Source of the DNA: Acidobacteriaceae bacterium
GTDB lineage: Bacteria; Acidobacteriota; Terriglobia; Terriglobales; Acidobacteriaceae
Reading direction: 5' to 3'
DNA length: 38,939 nt
Assembly (NCBI GenBank): GCA_003140785.1
Contig: PLKY01000197.1
Location: 30,360-69,298 of the forward strand
The notes under the pieces were generated by a model. The model was not told the DNA's origin and ran no database searches. It saw only the letters and a program-made list of their open reading frames with translations. Position 1 is the stretch's first letter. Each line of letters opens with the position of its first letter. Shown one piece after another: positions 1 to 8,140 of this stretch. Both the position numbers and the translations under genes were made by a program.

Positions 1-780
1 AGTGAGCTCAAGAGCCCGCGCGCATGGGAGAAGTTCTTCTGGCCGATTTTAGCCGCACTGGTCGTGCTGTGCGTCTGGCACTATGCCGTCGTGGGTACAG
101 GCACAAAGGTCTTCCCGTCGCCACTCAGCGTCGAGAAAGGAATATCCGAGCTATCGCACAAGCACGTACTTTGGGCCGATATTGCCGACTCCCTGCGCCG
201 TGTGGCAATCGGGTATGGCGCAGCAGTTGTGATCGGAATTCCCCTGGGCCTGTGCCTCGGGTGGTTTCCCGCCGCAAATCAGGTCGTGAACCCCTTACTG
301 CAGATTCTGCGGCCCATCAGTCCCATCGCATGGATTCCCGTGGCCATCATCTTCTTCGGCATCGGCGATCCTGCTGCAATCTTCCTGGTTTTTCTCGGAT
401 CCTTCTTTCCCATTGTCGTTGCCGCTGTGGGAGGGGTGTCGAGCGTGCCGCTCATCTTCAGGCGCGCCGGGCGCAACTTCGGTTTGTCGAATTTCCAACT
501 GCTGCGCAAGATTGTCTTCCCCGCCGCACTTCCTCAAATCCTCATCGGCTTGCGCATCGCGCTCGGCATCGCTTGGCTCGTTGTCGTCGCAGGCGAAATG
601 ATTGCAGTGGATTCGGGCCTCGGTTACCTCGTCATCGACTCGCGCAACTCCGGTAAACGCTACGACCTCGTCGTCGCCGCGATGCTTATGATCGGGGTCC
701 TTGGCCTCCTTCTCGATGTTGCCTTCCGGCGCCTCGAGAAATTGAAGACTGTCCGCTGGGGGTTCCGGAATGCAACTTAG
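1..780 (+). CDS. ABC transporter permease, NitT/TauT/SsuC family (5' truncated by window edge)
   Basis: Frame +1 is open from base 1 (SELKSPRAWEKFFWPILAALVVLCVWHYAVVG...) to the stop at 780. BPD-permease pattern: DSLRRVAIGYGAAVVIGIPLGLCLGW and an EAA-like loop, LRKIVFPAALPQILIGLRIALGIAWLVVVAGEM. The supplied ORF (64..780) starts at an internal GTG. Confidence 0.9.
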   Translation, partial: SELKSPRAWEKFFWPILAALVVLCVWHYAVVGTGTKVFPSPLSVEKGISELSHKHVLWADIADSLRRVAIGYGAAVVIGIPLGLCLGWFPAANQVVNPLLQILRPISPIAWIPVAIIFFGIGDPAAIFLVFLGSFFPIVVAAVGGVSSVPLIFRRAGRNFGLSNFQLLRKIVFPAALPQILIGLRIALGIAWLVVVAGEMIAVDSGLGYLVIDSRNSGKRYDLVVAAMLMIGVLGLLLDVAFRRLEKLKTVRWGFRNAT

Positions 781-1828
781 AACCAAGGCAATCCTGCTGG
801 TGGTTGCGTGGCTGGTGCTGATTTCGGCCTTGCATTCGTATCTCAACGTCAACTGGGCCGCTGTTCTCAACGACTATCGTCCGATCGAGAAACGTAAGAT
901 CATCGTGGCATATCTTCCAGTCACCTGCCAGCTGACTTGCCCCGTGACCGATTACATCTCGAAGTATTCGACGTCGGGCGAAGAATTTCTGCCCAGAATG
1001 TTTCAGGGATTTCCGGAGATGAAAGAGGCTCTCATCTCCAATCGCGTGCAGGCGGCCTTCATCGTCGCCCCCATGGCGCTTGCTCTCAAAGCCCAGGGAG
1101 TTCCAATCAAAGTTGTGTATCTCGGCCACCGGTATGGCAGCGCGGTTGTGGTGCGCAAGGATGGTCCAATCAAAACATTCGCCGACATGCGCGGAAAGAC
1201 CATCGCGATTCCAAGCCGCTTCTCGGATGAACGCCTCCTGCTTTTCCGCGCGATGAAGATTTGGGGAATCAAGCCAACCGAGATCAAAATGCTTGAGATG
1301 GCGCCGCCGGATGTTTCCGGCGCATTAGCCGCTCATGCCATCGACGCTTTTGTGATGGGTGAACCTTTTCCGTCGCAGGCGGAGATGGCTGGATACGGCC
1401 GCGTACTCTTCCAGGCCCGAGAATACTGGCCGGATTACATGTCGTGCATCCTAGTCGTACGCCAGGACCTGATCGATCGCCGGCCAGACATCGTGCAGGT
1501 GCTGGTAGATGGGATCGCACGCTCTGGACTCTGGCTCGATACCAGCAAGCCGCACCGCGAACAGGCAGCCGACTTTGTCGGCCGCTTTTATTACAACCAG
1601 AAACCTGCGCTGCTGCGCTGGGCGTTGACCAAGCCGCTCGACCGCGTTGTCTACAGCCCGCTCGCTCCCAGAAAAGCAGACTTCGACCTGGTACGCGACA
1701 TGATGATCGAAACCGGCGTGCTGAACAAGAAACTCGAATTCAGCGAATACACCGATACACGCTTTTCAGACAAGTCCAGCATTGAAACACCGTGGAGATA
1801 CGAAGCAGCAACCGGCTCAGCCCAGTAG
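770..1828 (+). CDS. ABC transporter substrate-binding protein, NrtA/SsuA/TauA (NMT1-like) family, N-terminal membrane anchor
   Basis: 352 aa; 11 bp overlap with permease. N-terminal hydrophobic helix (AILLVVAWLVLISAL) without a lipobox; YLP...MFQGFPEMKEALISNRVQAAFIVAPMALALKAQGVPIKVVYLGH...TFADMRGKTIAIPSRFSDERLLL is typical of this family. Confidence 0.87.
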   Translation: MQLRTKAILLVVAWLVLISALHSYLNVNWAAVLNDYRPIEKRKIIVAYLPVTCQLTCPVTDYISKYSTSGEEFLPRMFQGFPEMKEALISNRVQAAFIVAPMALALKAQGVPIKVVYLGHRYGSAVVVRKDGPIKTFADMRGKTIAIPSRFSDERLLLFRAMKIWGIKPTEIKMLEMAPPDVSGALAAHAIDAFVMGEPFPSQAEMAGYGRVLFQAREYWPDYMSCILVVRQDLIDRRPDIVQVLVDGIARSGLWLDTSKPHREQAADFVGRFYYNQKPALLRWALTKPLDRVVYSPLAPRKADFDLVRDMMIETGVLNKKLEFSEYTDTRFSDKSSIETPWRYEAATGSAQ

Positions 1829-1871
1829 CCGATCGCGAATCGCAGCTCGAGAATCACGCCAGGAGAAGCCC

Positions 1872-2177
1872 ATGTTTCGCAGACAATTCATGCAGATCGT
1901 CGCTCTCACAAGCGTAGGCGCGCTCAATCCAATCGAGTCAATGGCCGCCGGCGCCCGTACCACCGTAATCTTTCAGGTGAAAGGCTTCACCTGCATCACA
2001 TGTGCGGTTGGGCTCGATACCTTGCTTGGCAAAGAAAAAGGGATCGTGTCGAGCCGATCAACCTATCCCGAGGGGAAAGTCACGGTCGTCTTCGATCCGA
2101 AAGAGTGCAGAGAAGAAACGATCCGAAAATTCATCGCAGAGATGGGCTTCTCCGTCGTCAGCAGCCATTCCGCCTGA
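1872..2177 (+). CDS. Secreted heavy-metal-associated (HMA, MerP-like) domain protein
   Basis: Start MFRRQFMQIVALTSVGALNPIESMAAGA looks like a signal peptide; AGGAG upstream at ~1861. HMA core VIFQVKGFTCITCAVGLDTLLGKEKGIVSSRSTYPEGKVTVVFDPKECREETIRKFIAEMGFSV with CxxC. The supplied ORF begins upstream at 1782. Confidence 0.82.
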   Translation: MFRRQFMQIVALTSVGALNPIESMAAGARTTVIFQVKGFTCITCAVGLDTLLGKEKGIVSSRSTYPEGKVTVVFDPKECREETIRKFIAEMGFSVVSSHSA

Positions 2178-2217
2178 AGGGCGAACGCAACTCACACCAC
2201 CGAGAAGGATATCCAAC

Positions 2218-3000
2218 ATGGAAAGCTATGCCGCATTGTCTCAGGAGTTGACTCAGTTGCTGCATCTCGAGCAGCCGCCCATCGCGATTTCATTCAGTGA
2301 CGCACCGCCCGCAGGAGTAGCGCTGTACGACGGCCAGGCGCCCGCGGGCTGCCGCTTCTGGCAGGATGCGGCCACCTCCACATTCACCACATCTGCACGC
2401 GACCATGAGTTGTGCGCCATCGGCGTGCACACGCACAACCTGCAGCCATCGCCGGCCCAACAGAAGGACCTGATGGACGCACTGAAGGTCTTTGCCGACC
2501 TCGGCTACGTCCGGCCGGAAGACGTACCGCAGATTCCTGTTCTCAAGAATCAGCCGCAGCATGTTACTTACTCCCGCCTTGCAGAAGCTCCACTTCCACC
2601 AGACCTGGTCATCCTCTTCGTTCGGCCCGATCAGACGTTGATCCTGACTGAAGCGACGCAGCAACTCGAGAACGAGAACGCTCCTGCAATGGGCCGGCCT
2701 GCGTGCGCGGTTGTGGCTCAGGTGATGAACACGGGACGGCCGGCGATGAGCCTTGGCTGCTGCGGTGCGCGCGCCTATCTCGACAATTTCGCTGACACGA
2801 CGGCGATCTTTGCGATTCCCGGGTCAAAGCTGGAATCCTACGTCGAACGCATCCGAGTTCTCACCAACGCCAACACGGTCTTGAGCCAGTTCCACCAGAT
2901 GCGCCGGCGCGATGTCGCTGCAGGCAATCGCCCGAGCATTCAGGAATCCCTCACAGCTTTCGCCGCTTCGCAATCCCGAGCCGGCCAACTGGGAACTTAA
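2218..3000 (+). CDS. DUF169 / COG2043 family protein
   Basis: MESYAALSQELTQLLHLEQPPIAISFSDAPP...GCRFWQDAA...HELCAIGVHTHN...GRPACAVV...LGCCGARAYLDN matches my recollection of DUF169 layout (conserved Cys and a CC pair). ATG at 2218 inside the supplied 2002..3000 ORF. Confidence 0.78.
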   Translation: MESYAALSQELTQLLHLEQPPIAISFSDAPPAGVALYDGQAPAGCRFWQDAATSTFTTSARDHELCAIGVHTHNLQPSPAQQKDLMDALKVFADLGYVRPEDVPQIPVLKNQPQHVTYSRLAEAPLPPDLVILFVRPDQTLILTEATQQLENENAPAMGRPACAVVAQVMNTGRPAMSLGCCGARAYLDNFADTTAIFAIPGSKLESYVERIRVLTNANTVLSQFHQMRRRDVAAGNRPSIQESLTAFAASQSRAGQLGT

Positions 3001-3172
3001 ATCCTGAGCGATCAATCTTGAATAGTCGCCTGGCGACGGATTTCTGATCGCTTCGAAGTCGATGGCTTCCAGACGCACGCTGACATGCGGCTGAACCATC
3101 CAGTGCGTTTCGCGGGCGATGCTCTCGCTTTATCCGAGGATTCGATCACGAGAACGGGCTCCTCAAATGTCT

Positions 3173-3202
3173 TTGACAACTGCCATCGGTTTTTCATATG
3201 GT
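3173..3202 (+). promoter_or_regulatory. Candidate sigma70-type promoter for the GH78 gene
   Basis: TTGACA (3173-3178), 18 bp spacer, TATGGT (3197-3202), about 115 bp before the GH78 start. Confidence 0.45.
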
Positions 3203-3317
3203 TTTCGAGCAGTAAATTATTTCATTTGGGAAGCGCGAACTGCTTGCTTTAAGGCCGATCGCACTTGAACCTCATTCACCAAATCGCTCTGAGGTTCCCA
3301 TCGAAATCGAGGGAAAC

Positions 3318-6300
3318 ATGGAACAGCTATCTCTGCGCGGTATAGTTTGCTGCGCCGCCTTGAGTCTTGCGGCACTCCCTTCTTTGGGACAAGCAGTTTC
3401 CGAGCGTGGACCCGTGGAATTACGCGTTGACACGGTGCGTGCTCCGCTGGGAATCGACGATCCCGCACCTCATTTTTCTTGGCAACTGCACGACACGACA
3501 CGCGGCGCGCGCCAATCCGCCTATGAAGTCCAAGTCGCCACTACGGCCGGCGGTCTCGCTGAAGACAAAATCGACATGTGGGATAGCGGCCGAATCTCTT
3601 CCCCGCAGTCTTTGAACGTCCGCTACCAAGGTCCAGCGCTCGCACCCAGCAAACGTTATTTTTGGCGCGTGCGGGTCTGGGATGCCGCAGGAAAACCGTA
3701 CCCCGAAAGCGAAACATGCTGGTGGGAGACGGGCCTGATGACGCAGGGCGGTTGGCACGCCGCATGGATCGGCTACGAAACCAAAGAAGAAGCTGCTGTG
3801 CGCAAGGCAAGAGCCACATGGATCGCGAGCCCCGACGCAAAGACACTTGCGGCTGAGAAACTGCCTGAACGGCGTTTTGCCTATCGCGCCGCAACCACCA
3901 TCGACGGAGCTGTGCGCAGTGCCACGTTGTATGCAACGTGTGAAGACACGGTTTCTGCGTGGGTCAATGGGACCGAGATGCTGAAGGAGAATCCTCTGCC
4001 GCCCTACAAGCAAATGCCGTGGAAAAAATACGTGCGCGCGGATGTCACGAAGCAGTTGACCAATGGAACCAATTCCCTCGCCCTCGAGTGCGTGCACTAC
4101 GTTGTGAATCCGAACGGCATGGCCTCAGCGGAGGCTCCTCCTCTCAGCGCCACACTATACATCGAATATGAAGACGGAAGGACCACGACCGTTGCAAGTG
4201 AAACCGCATGGAAGTCCGCGATCCACGCGCCTGAAGGCTGGCACGAAAAGAATTTCGACGACGCAGGATGGCAGAGCGCCGTCGCATGGATGCCTGTGCC
4301 CGGACCCAATGCCGCACCTCTCGGTCATCCATGGATTCCCGATTCCGTGAAGTCACTACGCAGCAGTTTCGATGTGAGCAAAGAAATTAATTCGGCTCAA
4401 CTTTACGCGACATCAATGGGTGCGTATGAGATGTTCCTGAACGGCAAGCGCGTTAGCGAAGATCTGCTCGCACCCGGCTGGACCGACTATCGCGAGCACG
4501 TGGTGTACCAGACCTATGACGTGACCGCGATGCTCAACACCGGGAAAAATGCAATCGCGGCGTTGCTCGCGCCTGGGTGGTATTCGACGCCGCTCGAATG
4601 GTTTCAGCAACCCAACAACTATGGCGACACGCCGCCCGCGCTACGAGCGCAGCTGCGCATCGAGTACACCGACGGCAGCGTGCAATGGGTCAATAGCAGT
4701 CCCGATTGGCGAGCGGCGAATTCTGCAATTCTGCACTCCGAACTGTACGACGGCGAAACGCAGGATGCGCGCCAATTGCAGCGCGGATGGGATACTGCCG
4801 CATTCGATGCGAACGGCTGGCAGAATGCAGTTGCGATTGAACCCAAACCGGTTCCCATTGACGCACAGGACTATCCGGCGATTCGCGTCGAGACCACAGT
4901 CGCAGCAAAGTCTGTCGCCGAACCCAAGCCCGGCGTCTTTGTCTTTGATTTCGGCCAGAACCTTGCCGGCATCGAACGTGTGCGCCTCCAAGGTCCGGCA
5001 GGAACCGATGTACGCTTGCGTTTCGCAGAGATCGTGAATGATGACGGAACCATCTACACGGACAATCTGCGCACCGCAAAAGTCACCGATCACTTCATCC
5101 TCGCGGGCAACGGCATCGAAGAATTTACGCCCCAGTTCACATTTCACGGATTCCGTTACGCCGAAATCACCGGCCTTCCGTCGGCTCCCGCAAAGGACGC
5201 CGTCGTCGCCTTGGTTCTTCACACGGCCGCGCCGTGGGATGCCAAGCTCAAAACTGGCAGTCCGATGATCGACAAGCTGTGGAGCAACATCCTCTGGGGA
5301 CAACGTTCCAATTTCGTCGGCGTGCCCACAGACTGGCCGCAGCGCGATGAGCGCTTAGGCTGGATGGTGGATGCGCAGGTCTTCTGGCGAACCGCGAGCT
5401 ACAACATGGATCTTGCCGCATTCTCGCGCAAATTTGCCGGCGACATGCGCGGTACGCAGGCTGGCACTCCGTTCTACGGGATCTATGCGCCCGGCACCGT
5501 GCAAAGTGCTTCCGGCTCGGGCGCGGGATGGAGCGATGCAGGAGTCGTAATCCCGTGGACATCGTGGCTGCAGACCGGAGACACCAGCGTCATTGAACAA
5601 AACTGGGATGCGATGCACAAGTACCTTGATGCCATCGAGGCATCAAACCCCGATGGACTTTGGAAGGTCGACTCTGGAATACCATTCGGCGACTGGCTCT
5701 CGCCGGAAGGAAGAACCGACCAGGTGCTGGTGGCGACTGCTTACTGGGCCTACGACGTGACGCTGATGCGTGAAATGGCGCATGCCACTGGCCGCGTCGC
5801 CGACGAAAAGAAATACCAAGAATCATTTGCCAAGATTTGGTCGGCATTCCAGGGCAGATTCGTACACGACGATGGCTTCATCGCCGGAGCGGACAACAGT
5901 CCTTCTCCGTTCGGGCAGATCAATAATCCCAACGCAAAAAGCAAAGGTGGAGACACGCAGACCGGGTATGTTCTGGCTCTGCATATGAATCTGCTGCCTG
6001 ACTCGATTCGACCGCTGGCCGCGCAAAAACTCGTCGCCAAAATCGAAGCAAACAACGGCATGTTGGCTACCGGTTTTCTCGGCACGCCCTATCTTCTGGA
6101 AGAGCTGTCGAAGGCCGGCAAGACCGAACTCGCGTACAAACTTCTTTTGAACACGCAGTACCCATCCTGGGGCTACCTCGTGAATCACGGCGCGACTACG
6201 ATGTGGGAGCGGTGGAACGGCGATCAGATGAAAGATGACCCGAGCATGAACTCCTACAACCATTACGCCTATGGCGCGGTTGCGGATTGGCTCTACCGGT

Positions 6301-6635
6301 TTGCAGCTGGAGTGGACACCGCGTCGCTCGACGCGGGCTTCCACACCGTGTTTCTCCATCCCGTATTCAGCGCGCAATTGGGCTCGATCGCTTTCGACTA
6401 CTCCTCCGCCTACGGCCCTATCCACTCCGATTGGACAGTGGAAGGCAAGACCGCGACTTGGCATGTGAGCCTACCGGCGAATACCACAGGATGGCTGAGC
6501 GCCGATGCGGCGAAGTACAAATTGGACGGCGTTCCGCTCAGCAGGAGTCCGCAGGCCAAGGCGGCTTCTCACGAGGGCGAGTCCGGCTTTGAATTACCTG
6601 CGGGCAGTTACACCTTCCAGGCCGACGTCGATTAG
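3318..6635 (+). CDS. Secreted alpha-L-rhamnosidase, GH78
   Basis: 1105 aa with signal peptide; GH78 opening VELRVDTVRAPLGIDDPAPHFSWQL, repeated beta-sandwich/carbohydrate-binding segments (YATSMGAYEMFLNGKRVSEDLLAPGWTDYREHVVYQTYDVT), FDFGQNLAG, and catalytic region GVPTDWPQRDERLGWMVDAQVF...GDWLSPEG...NHGATTMWERWNGD. Confidence 0.95.
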   Translation: MEQLSLRGIVCCAALSLAALPSLGQAVSERGPVELRVDTVRAPLGIDDPAPHFSWQLHDTTRGARQSAYEVQVATTAGGLAEDKIDMWDSGRISSPQSLNVRYQGPALAPSKRYFWRVRVWDAAGKPYPESETCWWETGLMTQGGWHAAWIGYETKEEAAVRKARATWIASPDAKTLAAEKLPERRFAYRAATTIDGAVRSATLYATCEDTVSAWVNGTEMLKENPLPPYKQMPWKKYVRADVTKQLTNGTNSLALECVHYVVNPNGMASAEAPPLSATLYIEYEDGRTTTVASETAWKSAIHAPEGWHEKNFDDAGWQSAVAWMPVPGPNAAPLGHPWIPDSVKSLRSSFDVSKEINSAQLYATSMGAYEMFLNGKRVSEDLLAPGWTDYREHVVYQTYDVTAMLNTGKNAIAALLAPGWYSTPLEWFQQPNNYGDTPPALRAQLRIEYTDGSVQWVNSSPDWRAANSAILHSELYDGETQDARQLQRGWDTAAFDANGWQNAVAIEPKPVPIDAQDYPAIRVETTVAAKSVAEPKPGVFVFDFGQNLAGIERVRLQGPAGTDVRLRFAEIVNDDGTIYTDNLRTAKVTDHFILAGNGIEEFTPQFTFHGFRYAEITGLPSAPAKDAVVALVLHTAAPWDAKLKTGSPMIDKLWSNILWGQRSNFVGVPTDWPQRDERLGWMVDAQVFWRTASYNMDLAAFSRKFAGDMRGTQAGTPFYGIYAPGTVQSASGSGAGWSDAGVVIPWTSWLQTGDTSVIEQNWDAMHKYLDAIEASNPDGLWKVDSGIPFGDWLSPEGRTDQVLVATAYWAYDVTLMREMAHATGRVADEKKYQESFAKIWSAFQGRFVHDDGFIAGADNSPSPFGQINNPNAKSKGGDTQTGYVLALHMNLLPDSIRPLAAQKLVAKIEANNGMLATGFLGTPYLLEELSKAGKTELAYKLLLNTQYPSWGYLVNHGATTMWERWNGDQMKDDPSMNSYNHYAYGAVADWLYRFAAGVDTASLDAGFHTVFLHPVFSAQLGSIAFDYSSAYGPIHSDWTVEGKTATWHVSLPANTTGWLSADAAKYKLDGVPLSRSPQAKAASHEGESGFELPAGSYTFQADVD

Positions 6636-8140
6636 TGCGACGCGCGGTCTGAGATTGTTGACATTTGCTTTTCGGACAAACTCTCGACCGTTGAAAGCCG
6701 ACGGGCCCATTTGCGCACGTCCGCCGGGCGCAATGGCTTTCCTGGCGCTTCAGTCGAAGCCAGCTGCACGGCAAAATTGCCCAGCGTGGAGCTTTCCGGA
6801 TCACCGATCTCGACCGGCAGACCGGTTCGCTCCGCAGTGAGCCGCGTCAACAGCCGGTTCTGAGCGCCGCCACCGAGGATATGAATCCGTTCCAACTTTT
6901 CGCCCAACATCTGTTCAAGGCTGCTGAGCGCCGCAACGTACCTGGTCGCGAGGCTCTCGAAGATCATGCGCGCAAACGCGGGCTCGTTGCCAGCGCAGTC
7001 CTCAATCGTTGCGCATCCGTACTGCCGCAGCTGCTCATTCAGACGAGCAGGCATCTGGTCATCGAGCAGCAAGGGAGGCGCATCGATGGGAACAATCCCA
7101 GGAAAATCTCCGCGATCCGCGGCCTCTGCAATGAGGCTTTCGATTGTCCACGGCCGTCCGGCTTTGCGCCAGCTCTCGAGGCACTGCTTGAGGATCCACA
7201 TGCCGTTCACATTGGTGTGGAAGCAGAACCCTCCGCCGGCCCCGCCCTGATTGGTGAATCCAGCACGCATCGCTTCCTCTGTCACGATCGGTTTCTCAAT
7301 CAGTGTGCCAACCAGCGACCATGTTCCCGAACAGATGTAGGCCGTCCTGACAAGCGAAGACGGGATTCCCGCAATGGCTGAAGCCGTGTCGTGACACGCG
7401 GGCACGATCAGCTCTGTCTCGCGAAAGGCATCGAGTTTGGCAAGGGGGCCATTCAATTCCCCGATGGCTGTTCCAGCAGGCACGATGGGAGGAAGAGCGT
7501 CCTTCGAAAGCTTGAGACGTTGCAGCAGATCCCCAGACCAATTGCCACTCTCGATGTCGACGAGCCCTGTATGTGTGGCGTTCGTATATTCCGCTACTCT
7601 GCGCCCACCAAGCCTGTAGAGCACATACTCCGGCAGATTGATCCACGGGGCGTCTGAATCTGCGGCGGTATCAGCCAGCAACTGATACACCGTGTTGATA
7701 CGCAGGGGCTGCGCGCCTGCCTTGCGAAACATTTCCTCTGGCGGAACGATGCGGTCAGCAGCCTCTTTTGCGGCGATGGTCCTTTCGTCGCGATAGCAAA
7801 ATGGGTTGGCGAGTGAACGCCCATCGGCGCCGAGCCGCACATAGTCCACGGCCCAGCCATCCACGGCAATTGAGGCAATTCCTTCCGGCGCGGCTGCCGC
7901 AGCCTTGCAGAGTCCATCCTCTAAGCCCGAAAGAATCGTGTCGAACGGCCAGCGCAAAAATCCATCTACATGGACAGGCCCATTGGGAGTGCGGTGGATC
8001 AGCTCAATCGCGGGCTGCCCATCGCGCCAGCGCAAAAGCGACACGCGGCAGCTCTCCGCACCAAGGTCGATCGCAACGCGCGCGCGATTCGGTTCGGCGG
8101 ATTGCGCAGGTTGGTCCGATCGCTTGCCCGCTGGGCTCAC
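6632..8140 (-). CDS. rhaB: Rhamnulokinase (FGGY carbohydrate kinase)
   Basis: 502 aa: VAIDLGAESCRVSLLRW, FDTILSGLEDGL, IAVDGWAVDYVRLG, RIHILGGGAQNRLLTRLTAERTGLPV. GTG start overlaps the upstream TGA (GTGA). Stop overlaps the convergent GH78 stop. Confidence 0.93.
   Translation of the reverse strand: MSPAGKRSDQPAQSAEPNRARVAIDLGAESCRVSLLRWRDGQPAIELIHRTPNGPVHVDGFLRWPFDTILSGLEDGLCKAAAAAPEGIASIAVDGWAVDYVRLGADGRSLANPFCYRDERTIAAKEAADRIVPPEEMFRKAGAQPLRINTVYQLLADTAADSDAPWINLPEYVLYRLGGRRVAEYTNATHTGLVDIESGNWSGDLLQRLKLSKDALPPIVPAGTAIGELNGPLAKLDAFRETELIVPACHDTASAIAGIPSSLVRTAYICSGTWSLVGTLIEKPIVTEEAMRAGFTNQGGAGGGFCFHTNVNGMWILKQCLESWRKAGRPWTIESLIAEAADRGDFPGIVPIDAPPLLLDDQMPARLNEQLRQYGCATIEDCAGNEPAFARMIFESLATRYVAALSSLEQMLGEKLERIHILGGGAQNRLLTRLTAERTGLPVEIGDPESSTLGNFAVQLASTEAPGKPLRPADVRKWARRLSTVESLSEKQMSTISDRASH

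Noticed and set aside
3012-3197. 61-aa minus ORF (MKNRWQLSKTFEEPVLVIESSDKARA...), with another frame at 2824..3099 continuing as HVSVRLEAIDFEAIRNPS
   Set aside because: The start faintly resembles Phd/YefM antitoxins and two frames together might be a decayed gene, but the resemblance is too weak, there is no clear partner toxin, and it lies in the upstream region of GH78.
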